From assembly GCA_023213235.1 (NCBI GenBank), contig CP096137.1:2404908-2468907 (forward strand): a stretch of DNA of 64,000 nucleotides, read 5' to 3'. How positions within the stretch are numbered: position 1 is the stretch's first letter; every line of letters begins with the position of its first letter. A program made the translations under genes and the position numbers. The notes beneath the pieces are model-generated. The model searched no databases. It had not been told where the DNA came from and saw only the letters and a program-made list of their open reading frames with translations. The stretch comes from Elusimicrobiota bacterium (lineage in GTDB: Bacteria; Elusimicrobiota; Elusimicrobia; UBA1565; UBA9628). Below, in pieces: positions 19,436-28,848 of this stretch.

Positions 19436-19669
19436 ATGGTGACCGGACTCGTTCTCGTGAGATTGATGGCGGGCAAAGAGAAAGTCGCGCTCGCTCGCAT
19501 CAAAGAGATCAAAGGCGTCTCCCACGTCACCGCCGTCTTCGGCCGCTGGGACCTCGTCCTCGACATCGAGACGGAAGACGTCGGCACCCTCTCGAACGTC
19601 GTCGTGCGCGACATCCGCGCCACCCCCGGAGTGCTCTCCACCGAGAGCCTCGTCACGACCTCCATCTAG
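19436..19669 (+). CDS. Stand-alone Lrp/AsnC ligand-binding (RAM) domain protein
   Basis: A 77-residue protein made only of the Lrp/AsnC C-terminal ligand-sensing fold, with [37 protein letters not shown] and [18 protein letters not shown]. The DNA-binding helix-turn-helix of full-length Lrp proteins is absent. An AGGAG lies ten bases before the ATG. Its TAG stop overlaps the GTG of the peptide-transporter ATPase gene by one base, so the two are translationally coupled. Such domains bind amino acids and form dimers or octamers. A role sensing amino acids near a peptide importer is an inference from position. Confidence 0.85.
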   Translation: MVTGLVLVRLMAGKEKVALARIKEIKGVSHVTAVFGRWDLVLDIETEDVGTLSNVVVRDIRATPGVLSTESLVTTSI

Positions 19670-20687
19670 TGAGCCAGCCCGTCCTCTCGGTCCGCGGCCT
19701 GCGGACACACTTCGTCACCCGCGAGCGGACCGTCAAGGCCGTCGACGGCGTGTCCTACGACCTGCAGCCCGGCAAGACGCTCGCCGTCGTCGGCGAGTCG
19801 GGCTCGGGCAAGAGCGTCCACGCGCTCAGCATCCTGGGCCTTCTTCCCATGCCCCCGGCCAAGATCGCCGGCGGCCAGATCCTCTTCAACGGCAAGGACC
19901 TCCTCAAGATGCCCGCCGAGGAGCTCCGCCAGATCCGCGGTAACCGCATCGCGATGATCTTCCAGGAGCCGATGACGTCCTTGAACCCCGTGCTCAAGGT
20001 CGGCGAGCAGATCGCCGAGGCGATCATCCTCCACCAGGGCAAGACCAAGGAGCAGGCCTGGGCGAAGGCCGTCGACCTCCTCAAGAAGGTCGGCATCCCT
20101 CATCCCGAAGAGCGCGTCAACGACTACCCGCACCAGTTCTCCGGCGGCATGCGCCAGCGCGCGATGATCGCCATCGCGCTTTCCTGCGAACCGGACGTGC
20201 TCATCGCCGACGAGCCCACGACGGCGCTCGACGTGACGATCCAGGCGCAGATCCTCGATCTGATGAAGGCCCTGCAGAAAGAATATCGCATGGCCATCAT
20301 CCTGATCACGCACAACATCGGCGTCGTCGCCGAGATGGCCGACGACGTCATCGTCATGTACGCCGGCCGCCCGGTCGAGCACGCCTCGGTCAACGACCTC
20401 TTCAAGGCTCCGAAGCACCCTTACACCAAGGGCCTGCTCAACTCGGTGCCCTCGATCTACGAGCGCAAGGAGCGACTCGAGGCGATCTCCGGCCAGCCCC
20501 GGACCTCTCCGGCGGCTTCTCCGGCTGCCCGTTCACGCCGCGCTGCCCCGTCGCGATGGACCGCTGCAAGACCGACGACCCGCCGCAGTTCCACCTGGCC
20601 GGCGAGCGCATGGCGAACTGCTGGAAGAACGAAGGCGAAGCCGAGAACAGCTCGCAGCGCCACGCCGAAACCGGAGGCGCCAAGTGA
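19669..20687 (+). CDS. dppD: Peptide ABC transporter ATP-binding protein (DppD/OppD type), one frameshift
   Basis: The first of two ATPases of a dipeptide/oligopeptide importer. It has Walker [10 protein letters not shown]-loop [13 protein letters not shown], signature [16 protein letters not shown], Walker [15 protein letters not shown] and the switch His in [16 protein letters not shown]. The family-specific C-terminal Cys cluster ([14 protein letters not shown]) binds an Fe-S cluster in relatives. The frame breaks near 20506 at GCCCCGGACC. Adding one C gives the canonical GQPPDLSGG; one G would also work. The GTG start overlaps the Lrp-like stop. The end overlaps the next ATPase by GTGA. 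The permeases and binding proteins are at 30.9-38 kb. Confidence 0.92.
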
Positions 20688-21696
20688 GCACCCCGATCCT
20701 CCAGGTCAAGAATCTCAAGAAGCACTTCGACGCGCGCAAGGGCATGTTCGGCCCGAAGACGACGGTCAAGGCCGTCGACGGCGTCTCCTTCGACGTGATG
20801 CCCCAGGAGAGCTTCGCCGTCGTCGGCGAGTCCGGCTGCGGCAAGACCACCCTCGGCAAGCTCGTGCTGGCCCTCGAGAAGGCGACGGGGGGAGCGTCGT
20901 CTTCAACGGTAAAGATGTTTCGGCCATGAGCAGCGCCGAGCTCAAGACGATGCGCCGCGAGATGCAGGTCATCTTCCAGGATCCGTATTCGTCTCTGAAC
21001 CCGCGCATGACGGTGGAAGACATCATCACCGAACCGTGGATCATTCACGGCATGCACAAAGATCCCGCGGAGCGCGCGAAGGTCCTCGCCAAACTTCTGG
21101 ACGATTGCGGCATCGCGAAGACTTACCTCTCCAGGCACCCGCATGAGTTCTCCGGCGGTCAGAGACAGCGCGTGGGCATCGCCAGAGCTCTCGCCCTCGA
21201 TCCCAAGCTCGTCGTCGCCGACGAGCCCGTCTCCGCCCTGGACGTCTCCATTCAAGCCCAGATTCTGAACCTTCTCAAGGACCTGCAGAAGGAGCGCAAG
21301 CTCGCGTATCTCTTCATCAGCCATGACTTCTCCGTCGTGCGCCATCTGTGCACCCGGATCGCGGTCATGTATCTCGGCCGAGTCGTCGAAACGGCCGATT
21401 CGGAGACCCTCTTCAACGATCCCCAGCACCCTTATACGGAAGCTCTTTTGTCTGCCGTGCCTGTGCCCGATCCCTCCATCGAAAAGCGCAGGAAGAGAAT
21501 TCTGCTCACCGGCGACGTCCCGTCGCCCTTGAAGCCGCCGCCCGGCTGCCGCTTCCACCCGCGCTGCCGCTACATGAAGGACACCTGCAAGGTCAACGAC
21601 CAGGTCCTCATCGCGGCCAAGCCGGCCCACGAGGCCGCCTGCGAAGTGCTCCCTTTCAAAGACGCGCGCAGCGCCGCCGCCCTCGTCGCTCTCTAA
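20684..21696 (+). CDS. dppF: Peptide ABC transporter ATP-binding protein (DppF/OppF type), one frameshift
   Basis: The second ATPase of the pair, about 337 residues. It has Walker [10 protein letters not shown]-loop [15 protein letters not shown], signature [16 protein letters not shown], Walker [15 protein letters not shown] and the His-loop [13 protein letters not shown]. The Opp/Dpp C-terminal extension has [14 protein letters not shown]. The frame breaks near 20888 in GGGGGG, and one added G gives [14 protein letters not shown]. It starts at a GTG overlapping the dppD stop (GTGA). D and F form the heterodimeric motor of the importer. An OPT transporter gene follows 18 bases after the stop. 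Confidence 0.92.
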
Positions 21697-21714
21697 ACCA
21701 GGAGACCTCGACTT

Positions 21715-23928
21715 ATGTCGACCGCGACCCACGAGCACACGCCCTACGTCCCCGAATCGAAGTCGATGCCGGAGTACACCTGGTCGGCCGTCATCGTCGG
21801 CGCCTTGCTCGGCATCGTCTTCGGCGCCTCGTCGCTGTACCTCGTCCTTAAAGTCGGCATGACGGTCTCGGCCTCGATTCCGATCGCGGTCCTCTCCATC
21901 ACGCTCTTCCGCCTCTTCTCGAACCTCACCGGCGCGCGCCGCACGACGATCCTCGAGAACAACATGGTGCAGACCGTCGGCTCGGCCGGCGAGTCGATCG
22001 CCTTCGGCGTAGGGGTAACCATGCCCGCCTTGATGATTCTCGGCTACGAGATGGACGCGGCCCGCGTGCTGATCGTCTCGTCCCTCGGCGGCCTGCTCGG
22101 CGTCCTCATGATGATCCCGCTGCGCCGCGCGTTCATCGTCAAGCAGCACGGCAAGCTCCCGTATCCGGAAGGCACGGCCTGCGCCGACGTCCTCATCGTC
22201 GGCGAGAAGGGCGGCTCCTCCGCGAAGACCGTGTTCACGGGCTTCGGCATCGCCGCCGCGTACAAGGTCCTCATGAGCGGCTTCCGTCTCTGGAACAGCG
22301 AGCCCGAGCGCCACATTCCGTTCTACAAGGGCGCCGCGATCGCCGGAGAGGTCTCGCCCGAGCTCGTCGGCGTCGGCTACATCATCGGCACGCGCATCTC
22401 CTGCGTCATGGTCGCCGGCGGCATCCTCGCTTCCTGGGTGCTGATCCCCGCGATCAAGCTGTTCGGCGACGGTCTCACCGAGCCGCTGTTCCCGGCGACC
22501 AAGCTCATCCGCGACATGAGCCCGGCGGAAGTCTGGAAGTCCTACATCCTCTACATCGGCGCCGGCGCCGTCGCCGCGGGCGGGATCATCTCGCTGTTCC
22601 AGGCTCTTCCGACCATCTACGCCTCGCTGAAGTCCGGCCTCAAGGACATCATGGCGGGCGGGGGCAAGCTCGCCTCCTCGGTGAAGTCCCGCCACGAGGA
22701 CGACCTGCCTAATTGGGTCGTCGTCGCCGGCTCGGCGATCCTCATCCTCGTCATCGCCGCCACGCCGTCCCTCGGCCTGGGCTTCGGCGTGAAGGGCATC
22801 GTGGGCGCGATCCTGATCGTGCTGTTCGGCTTCCTGTTCGTCACCGTGTCCTCGCGCCTGACCGGCGAGATCGGCTCGTCGTCGAACCCGATCTCGGGCA
22901 TGACGGTGGCGACGTTGCTCCTGACGTGCCTCATCTTCGTGCTCATGTCCAAGATCGACCCGAACGGCGGCTGGGTGGGCAAGGGCGCGCGCCTGACGGC
23001 CCTGTCGATCGCGGCGATCGTCTGCATCGCGGCCAGCAACGGCGGCACGACCTCCCAGGACTTGAAGACCGGCTTCCTCGTGGGGGCCACCCCGCGCTAC
23101 CAGCAGCTCGGCTTATTGGTGGGGGCGTTGTCCTCGGCTCTCGTCATCGGCCTGATCCTCATTCTCCTCAACAACGCCTCGACCGTGTACGCCAAGCGGG
23201 ACTACCCGTCGGTGTACGCGCCGCTCGAGAAGCTCACGGAGAGCGAGCCGCTCAAGGGCCCGGACGCGGCCGTGGACGCGGGCGTCTATAAAGTCTGGCA
23301 CGTCGCCGAAGGGGAAGTCGCCGGCGTCCCGCAGGGCAAGTACCTCGTCGACGAGACGACGAAGAAGATCAAGTACGTGGCCGACCCCGGCATCAACGGC
23401 ACGGAGACCGTCCGTCTCGACGGCACCACCGCGCTCAAGTACAACGCCCCGAAGGCGCGGCTGATGTCCTTGATCATCGACGGCATCCTCACCAACAAGC
23501 TGCCGTGGGGCCTCGTGCTGCTCGGCGTCGGCATCGCGCTCGTGCTCGAGCTGTGCGCGATCCCGTCGCTTCCGTTCGCGGTCGGCGTGTACCTGCCGCT
23601 CGCGTCCTCGACGCCGATCTTCGTCGGCGGCGTGATCCGCTGGGTCGCGGACAAGTGGACCAAGAAGAGCGAGTCCGAGGGGGACATGAGCCCCGGCGTC
23701 TTGTTCAGTTCCGGCTACATCGCCGGAGGCGCCATCGCGGGCATCATCCTCGCGATGCTCAGCCTCAGCCCGAAGCTGTCGACACAGATGGACATGAGCG
23801 AGCGCTTCGCGTCAATCGCCAAGTGCGACCTGACCTCGGTGGCGATGTTCGGCCTTCTCGCGGTCCTGCTGCTGATGGTGGGCGGAGAGAAGTGGCTCAC
23901 TGATAAGCCGGCGAAGCACCGCGCCTAG
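21715..23928 (+). CDS. OPT-family oligopeptide transporter
   Basis: A 737-residue integral membrane protein with about 15 hydrophobic segments. It begins with the soluble STATHEHTPYVPESKSMPEY and then the first transmembrane segment. Family features include YPEGTACADVLIVGEK, EVSPELVGVGYIIGTRISC, GEIGSSSNPISGMTVAT and the central NGGTTSQDLKTGFLVGATP, all typical of bacterial OPT proteins. The C-terminal region has GVYLPLASSTPIFVGG and ends in a short soluble tail. It is intact. A CAGGAG about 13 bases before the ATG serves as ribosome site. OPT proteins are proton-driven and move peptides or metal chelates. Lying next to peptide ABC ATPases, peptide uptake is the likely role. Confidence 0.93.
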   Translation: MSTATHEHTPYVPESKSMPEYTWSAVIVGALLGIVFGASSLYLVLKVGMTVSASIPIAVLSITLFRLFSNLTGARRTTILENNMVQTVGSAGESIAFGVGVTMPALMILGYEMDAARVLIVSSLGGLLGVLMMIPLRRAFIVKQHGKLPYPEGTACADVLIVGEKGGSSAKTVFTGFGIAAAYKVLMSGFRLWNSEPERHIPFYKGAAIAGEVSPELVGVGYIIGTRISCVMVAGGILASWVLIPAIKLFGDGLTEPLFPATKLIRDMSPAEVWKSYILYIGAGAVAAGGIISLFQALPTIYASLKSGLKDIMAGGGKLASSVKSRHEDDLPNWVVVAGSAILILVIAATPSLGLGFGVKGIVGAILIVLFGFLFVTVSSRLTGEIGSSSNPISGMTVATLLLTCLIFVLMSKIDPNGGWVGKGARLTALSIAAIVCIAASNGGTTSQDLKTGFLVGATPRYQQLGLLVGALSSALVIGLILILLNNASTVYAKRDYPSVYAPLEKLTESEPLKGPDAAVDAGVYKVWHVAEGEVAGVPQGKYLVDETTKKIKYVADPGINGTETVRLDGTTALKYNAPKARLMSLIIDGILTNKLPWGLVLLGVGIALVLELCAIPSLPFAVGVYLPLASSTPIFVGGVIRWVADKWTKKSESEGDMSPGVLFSSGYIAGGAIAGIILAMLSLSPKLSTQMDMSERFASIAKCDLTSVAMFGLLAVLLLMVGGEKWLTDKPAKHRA

Positions 23929-23950
23929 CACAATCACAGCGCAAATCTGC

Positions 23951-23956
23951 TAGATT
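23951..23956 (+). promoter_or_regulatory. -10 element (TAGATT) of the outer-membrane barrel gene
   Basis: TGC-TAGATT ends seven bases before the ATG at 23964. A leaderless transcript is predicted. Confidence 0.55.
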
Positions 23957-23963
23957 GCGGATT

Positions 23964-25187
23964 ATGACGAGACTTACTATCGTCGCCGTGTTGCTTGCGC
24001 CCTTCTTTGCTCACGCGCAGAGCGACGCGATCACGCCGAGGGTTTTGTCGACGCTGTCCCCGCAGGCAGGCGCCGAGACGCCCCTGGAACCCGGAGCGAT
24101 CCGGATCCTCGAGGTCTACCAGGACGGCGGCAGCACAAAGTTCTTCATACAAAGCAGCCGCGCGCTGGTCACCGGACGCTCGCTGTACGTCGGCTTGGAG
24201 GAACTGCCGATCACAATTGGCGCATCGCTTTCGCGGACCGGCGGCGTTTATTACTACTCCGCCTCGGCGCCCGGAAAGCTGAGCGTCCGCCCCGGGGATA
24301 AAGTCAAGATCGACCAGACACGCAAGCTGACATTACCCCAGGCAGTGCTCGACTCCATGAAGGTCAGCCATGGCTACGAGCAGAAGAGCGTCGCCGAAAT
24401 CACCGCCGTCCAGGGCGACCGGGTGATGATCGATAAAGGCACTTTGCACGAGGTCCACGAGCGCGACGTGTACCGGATCTTCGACGCGACCGGAAACCTA
24501 AAGGGCGCCATCGAGGTGCGCGGGATCGGCGACCTGCAGTCCTCGGCGATCTTTCAGAATCTCGCGGGCGTCCGCGCGGCCGTCGGGTTGAGCCCAGAGC
24601 CGGGCGACTACGCCGTGCTTCAAGGCCAACGCAAGTTCTTCGGCGTGGGCATCATCGGAGGAATGCGTCTTCAGCGCACGCAGATTCTCCACAAGCTCGA
24701 CTCGAGCGGCGGCGGCGGCCTGCTCTGGAGCCTGACGTTCTACAACGGTTGGGGGCTCGAGACGCTCTTCGGCGCCTATCATCGCGGCGGCTCGGACATC
24801 ACCGGAGAGAACCTCTCGGATCTCGCCGACTCGCGGCGCGACTTCTCCAAGCGCTCGGCGCTCTATGCCGTTCCCATCTGGGGGAAGAAGAACTTCTTCT
24901 TTCACAGCGCCGTCTCTCCCTTCGTGGCGGCGGGTGCGTACTGGTTCCAAGGGGAGAATTCGTACGAGGTGAAGATTTCGAACAACTTCATCAGCACCGG
25001 AATCGAAACCAAGACAGTTCGCGGCTTTTATCCTGTGCTCGGAGCTGGAGTCGAGTTCTTTCCGACGCGCTTCATCCGGCCTCGCGTCGAGGTCCGACGC
25101 TTCATCGCTCCGAAGTTGACCGCGCGCGGCAACGAGTTCAACGCGTCGAGCACGATCTATTCCATCGGCCTGCTGACGTCCTGGTAG
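23964..25187 (+). CDS. Predicted outer-membrane beta-barrel protein
   Basis: A 407-residue exported protein. The signal peptide is TRLTIVAVLLAPFFAHA. Residues about 30-215 form a soluble beta-rich region (KVKIDQTRKLTLPQAV, ITAVQGDRVMIDKGTLHEVH). The last about 190 residues alternate in the way of transmembrane beta strands, with WSLTFYNGWGLETLFGAY and GFYPVLGAGVEFF, and the protein ends in an aromatic residue (LLTSW). That is typical of barrels inserted by BamA. The start is set by the TAGATT box seven bases upstream. Base composition is a little less G+C-rich than upstream genes. Function is unknown. Its signal peptide closely resembles those at 25237 and 30885. Confidence 0.7.
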   Translation: MTRLTIVAVLLAPFFAHAQSDAITPRVLSTLSPQAGAETPLEPGAIRILEVYQDGGSTKFFIQSSRALVTGRSLYVGLEELPITIGASLSRTGGVYYYSASAPGKLSVRPGDKVKIDQTRKLTLPQAVLDSMKVSHGYEQKSVAEITAVQGDRVMIDKGTLHEVHERDVYRIFDATGNLKGAIEVRGIGDLQSSAIFQNLAGVRAAVGLSPEPGDYAVLQGQRKFFGVGIIGGMRLQRTQILHKLDSSGGGGLLWSLTFYNGWGLETLFGAYHRGGSDITGENLSDLADSRRDFSKRSALYAVPIWGKKNFFFHSAVSPFVAAGAYWFQGENSYEVKISNNFISTGIETKTVRGFYPVLGAGVEFFPTRFIRPRVEVRRFIAPKLTARGNEFNASSTIYSIGLLTSW

Positions 25188-25223
25188 AGACCGGCTCGTC
25201 GTGGAATAACACCGAAAATCGGC

Positions 25224-25229
25224 TAGAAT
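25224..25229 (+). promoter_or_regulatory. -10 element (TAGAAT) before small exported peptide gene
   Basis: AATCGGCTAGAATACGG here is identical to the promoter at 30872-30877. The hexamer ends seven bases before a GTG at 25237. Confidence 0.55.
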
Positions 25230-25236
25230 ACGGCTC

Positions 25237-25404
25237 GTGACGAGGCTCACCCTCGCCGTCCTCCTGGCCCTCGGTTTCGCGCCCGCGCGCGCCTCCACCG
25301 CCGGTGGACACTACCCGGCACCCAAGCCGGTGAGGTCAAGCATCTCGCGACCCCGTAGATACATCGCGCAACTGATCAGCGCAGAATCGCATCTTCGTCG
25401 ATGA
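25237..25404 (+). CDS. Small exported peptide or truncated gene sharing the peptide-binding-protein leader
   Basis: A 55-residue frame starting at GTG. The first 20 residues (TRLTLAVLLALGFAPARAS) are a signal peptide nearly the same as that of the peptide-binding protein at 30885. The rest, beginning TAGGHYPAPKPVRSS, matches nothing I know. Its TGA overlaps the ATG of the next gene as ATGA, so it would couple expression of the A+T-rich island to this promoter. Alternatively one lost G gives a slightly different frame ending at a nearby TAG. It may be a remnant left when the island was inserted behind a duplicated promoter and leader. Confidence 0.45.
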   Translation: MTRLTLAVLLALGFAPARASTAGGHYPAPKPVRSSISRPRRYIAQLISAESHLRR

Positions 25405-27151
25405 ATAAAAAATCGGTCGACATTCGACCCAAGCCCTCCACAGCTACGGTAATGGCATTTGAATATGCCTTGCTGGGGGTATCATTCTCACGGCCTTGCT
25501 CCTAAGAGTTCTATACGTTCGCTCCATTCACGACGACATTTTCTCAACAACATTAATAATTGATGCCAAATTTTACGATCAGTGGGCTCTGGACATAGTT
25601 GGTGGAAACTGGCTCGGCAAGGAAGTCTTCTACCAGGATCCGCTCTACGCTTATTTTTTGGCGATCTGCTACAAGCTTCTAGGACATAGCCACGATTCCG
25701 TGAGATATGTCCAGGCTGCCCTGGACACTTGTACCGTGGGTCTCCTTTATTCACTCGGGAGAGCTCTCGCGCCTGGAGTCGGGCTCATGGCAGCTGCGAT
25801 TGCCGCATTCTATGCTCCGATGATCTATTACATTGGGCTTTTGGACAAAACGACATTAACTTTATTTTTGTCGTCCCTGAGCCTGGCCCTCTTTTCCTGT
25901 GCGATGGAACAAAAAAACTATCGCTGGTTCATTGCCTCCGGTGCCGCACTGGCTCTCTCAGCTCTTACTAGAGGACATTTTTTAATTGTCGGCGTTGGCC
26001 TATGTATTTGGCTAGCCATTTATGGGCCAGCAATTCATCGAAGCCGCATGGGCGCCAGCGCGGCGCTACTCACCGGACTACTTTCAATCATCGGACCGGT
26101 TTGCTTGCGGAATTATATTGTCGGAAAGGAATTTGTATTGGTCACATCTAATGTTGGACTGAACCTCGCGATTGGAAACAATCCAGCTGGCAGCGGAGCA
26201 TATGTAGAACCGCCATTTATTCGAGGGATTCCGGAACATGAATTCGCCGATTCTAAAGCATTTGCGGAATCCCAGACGGGCAGGAATTTTCAACAGGCCG
26301 CCGACGTATCCTCCTATTTTACGCACTTAGCCCTTAGCTTTATATTCCGTGAACCAAGCCTTTGGATTAGACTCATGGGAAAGAAATTATTTCTGTTCGC
26401 AAATTCTCTTGAGATACCCGAAACCTACAGCTTTAATTATTTCAGGGATAAGTACCCAGCAATATTGGGGATGACCCTTTCCTTCGGAATTCTGGCTCCT
26501 CTTGGCATATGTGGTCTCATCGCCCTCGGACGACGTCCATCCACAATTTGGCTAGTCATCGTTGGAGCCATCTATGCACTTTCAGTGATCTCATTTTTTG
26601 TGACTTCCCGTTACCGAATCCCGATCGTTCTCATTTTGATTCCTTGCGCGGCATATTACCTCGCAAACTTGAGACAGAGCACTTTACCCGACTTTATCAA
26701 ACTCACTTGGCCGCTTATTCCTCTCTGGGTATTGTGCAATTGGCAACCGCAGTGGCTCAAAGGGCGTATAGCACGAAGTGACCGGTCTACGCCCCACACA
26801 TTAGCTGGGAATATCCTGTATCAAAACGGACAGATACACCAGGCCGTCATCGAATTTGAAAAGGCACGGTCATTGATGCCGGAATTTGGATCAAACTATC
26901 TGTATCTTTCCCAATGCTATGCAAAACTCGGACAATCCGATAAAGTCATTGAGTCATTGGAGGCTGCGATACGGGTGAATCCGATGCTTGATGCCGCATA
27001 CGCTAATCTCGCTGTCGAGTTCGCAGATAGAAAGGATTACCCGCGGGCAGCCGCAGCCCTCTCATATGCACTTCGACTGAAGCCCTATGACCCCATTTAT
27101 AGGCGCAATCATGACAAGCTGTTGGCACTCATGGGCAGAAGAACACGATGA
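25401..27151 (+). CDS. Membrane glycosyltransferase-like protein with C-terminal TPR repeats, one frameshift
   Basis: About 583 residues. A GT39-like membrane domain has an early loop with IIDAKFYDQWALDIVGGNW and FYQDPLYAYFLAICY, then about 10 hydrophobic segments to residue about 450, and then two to three TPR units (HQAVIEFEKARSLMPEF, SDKVIESLEAAIRVNPMLDAAYANLA, YPRAAAALSYALRLKPYDP). The 5' end is repaired by adding one G near 25475 (CTGGGGGTATC), which joins an ATG at 25401 to the main frame through LLGGIILTALLLRVLYVRS. The ATG overlaps the stop of the small peptide. It may glycosylate the exported proteins encoded just downstream, which is an inference from coupling. Confidence 0.68.
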
Positions 27152-28026
27152 TTCACATTAATTTAGTCCATCGCCACATCAAGAACGACGATCGGAAAAC
27201 ATTCCGCCTAATTCTGGGGGTTATCCTCTTAACTGCAATAGTATGCCCACGACTTATCGCTGCAAACGTGACTACTGGCGAGATTAGCGCCGGCTCACTC
27301 AGCAGCCAGAATTCTTCTGATGGCATTCAGATCCTTTCATCGATCGCGGTCGTTTCCGGGAGCAGCATAACTTTGCGCGGAGCATCCGGGTATATAACTC
27401 TAGCATCAAGCATGACCTCGGGAACTCTCATCGGTGACGGGAGTAATTTATCCGGAACTGCAAGCATCATTCTCAACGCCACCCAGACTTTTACTGGCGC
27501 AACGACTTTCTCATCCAGCTTTACAGTTCAAAGCTCCGGACGGATTATTCGCATCTCAACTAGCGCCTCAACGAATATCATTGCTATTGATACTGATGGG
27601 GCAATCCGTTTTATTCCAACATTGCACAATAGTTCGTCGACATCAATTCCCTCGGTCGTCACATCAAACACAGCATTAGGTCCGTGTGTTTCCGGTTCGA
27701 CACTTGCGATAACCACGACTGGCGGACAAGTGGAGGCTCAATTCACGGGCCTTGTAACGAACCCAAACACAAGCACGACAACTGCGATTGCAATTCTGCA
27801 GGACGGACAATTCGTCGGTAACATGAGCGCAACCAAGCCGCTCATAAAAGGGGGGCGGAAGCAATCGTTCCACCTATCTCAATACATTCAGCTTTCTCTT
27901 CGAAGCCCCGCCGCCTGGATTGCATTCATATTGCATTACACTCGCCGCCCCGGATGGGGAGATGCCGCTATTGTGAATTCGGCGGGAGTTACGAGCAACT
28001 TCTTTTATTTGAAGGAAATAAAATGA
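27148..28026 (+). CDS. Exported fibre-like paralogue 1, three frame changes
   Basis: The first of three tandem paralogues. It has a hydrophobic leader (LILGVILLTAIVCPRLIAA), a Ser/Thr-rich beta region (SITLRGASGYITLASS, then GDGSNLSGTASIIL), a repeat-like TFTGATTFSSSFTVQSSG, then DGAIRFIPTLHNSSS, GPCVSGSTLAITTTGGQVEAQFTG, ILQDGQFVGN and the C-terminal NFFYLKEIK. Comparison with paralogue 2 shows the 27850-27960 segment is out of frame. Adding a G near 27850, a T near 27893 and a G near 27955 restores GLHSYCITLAAPDG. It overlaps the glycosyltransferase and paralogue 2 genes by ATGA. No known family is recognised; tail-fibre-like beta structure is inferred. Confidence 0.6.
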   Translation: MIHINLVHRHIKNDDRKTFRLILGVILLTAIVCPRLIAANVTTGEISAGSLSSQNSSDGIQILSSIAVVSGSSITLRGASGYITLASSMTSGTLIGDGSNLSGTASIILNATQTFTGATTFSSSFTVQSSGRIIRISTSASTNIIAIDTDGAIRFIPTLHNSSSTSIPSVVTSNTALGPCVSGSTLAITTTGGQVEAQFTGLVTNPNTSTTTAIAILQDGQFVGNMSATKPLIKGGRKQSFHLSQYIQLSLRSPAAWIAFILHYTRRPGWGDAAIVNSAGVTSNFFYLKEIK

Positions 28027-28847
28027 CCGGAAGCATTATTTCGATCATAATTTTATTTCTGGCTACAAGCGCTTACCCCGGCATCGTGGCTACCGATACT
28101 GCGTACACAGGCACGATCAGCGCTATCACATCGCCCGGCATAAGCATCACCACGAACGTTTACTTCACATTCGGAAGCAGCCTAACTCTTACCGGGCCTA
28201 ATGGAACTTTCTCTAATCAGTCGAGCGTTACCGCCTCCGCTTTCTTCGGCGACGGGAGCCATCTATCGGACGTGGCGAGTTTGCTGGGCGACAATACATT
28301 TACTGGCGCCAACACATTCACATCCAGCTTCACGATCCAAAGCGGCGGACATCAAATTAATCTTTCGACTGGCAACACGAGCAACATCAAAATCGAGGCT
28401 GATGGCACTGTATCGTTTTTCCCTCAACTACATAATTCTTCAGCGGCCAGTATTTCGGATTATTCCACTACAAATGCCGCATTCGGGCCTTGCATTCCTT
28501 CATCAACCATCACATTTACGACCTCCGGGGGACGTGTCGAGATAGTGTTTACCGGCAACTTGGAGCTGACTTCTCAGATCACAGTCGGCGGTACATGGAT
28601 TAATTTCCTTCAAGATGGGCAATTTGTGCGAGATCTTTCCGCCAATAAAGGCTTTATGGTTTGGAAGCAGCTCGGGAGTCTCGCGGGTAACATCCAAATT
28701 CAGCCAGTGCGGATCGCATACCTCTTAGACGCGCCCGCGCCGGGCCCTCATTCATATTGTCTAACGCTATCGTCACTCAATGGTCTAACGTCGACGCTCA
28801 CCAACTCAAATGCGGGAAACATCTTCTATGTCAAGGAGATCAAGTAA
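28023..28847 (+). CDS. Exported fibre-like paralogue 2 (intact)
   Basis: A 274-residue exported protein and the intact member of the family. The leader SIISIIILFLATSAYPGIVA is followed by SLTLTGPNGTFSNQSSVT, AFFGDGSHLSDVASLLGD, TFTGANTFTSSFTIQSGG, TSNIKIEADGTVSFFPQLHN, AAFGPCIPSSTITFTTSGG, FLQDGQFVRDLSANKGF, GPHSYCLTLSSLNG and the C-terminus NIFYVKEIK. One Cys pair (GPC and SYC) is conserved in all three and may form a disulfide, since both lie in the exported part. The AAGGAG of its last codons can serve as the ribosome site for paralogue 3. Function is unknown; adhesin or pilus-like fibre is a guess. Confidence 0.65.
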   Translation: MTGSIISIIILFLATSAYPGIVATDTAYTGTISAITSPGISITTNVYFTFGSSLTLTGPNGTFSNQSSVTASAFFGDGSHLSDVASLLGDNTFTGANTFTSSFTIQSGGHQINLSTGNTSNIKIEADGTVSFFPQLHNSSAASISDYSTTNAAFGPCIPSSTITFTTSGGRVEIVFTGNLELTSQITVGGTWINFLQDGQFVRDLSANKGFMVWKQLGSLAGNIQIQPVRIAYLLDAPAPGPHSYCLTLSSLNGLTSTLTNSNAGNIFYVKEIK

Positions 28848-28848
28848 T

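Noticed and set aside
19669-21696. A single 675-residue frame suggesting a fused DppD-DppF double ATPase
   Set aside because: The middle of the frame is nonsense between two breaks. The repaired frames give two normal ATPases with a GTGA overlap at 20684-20687.
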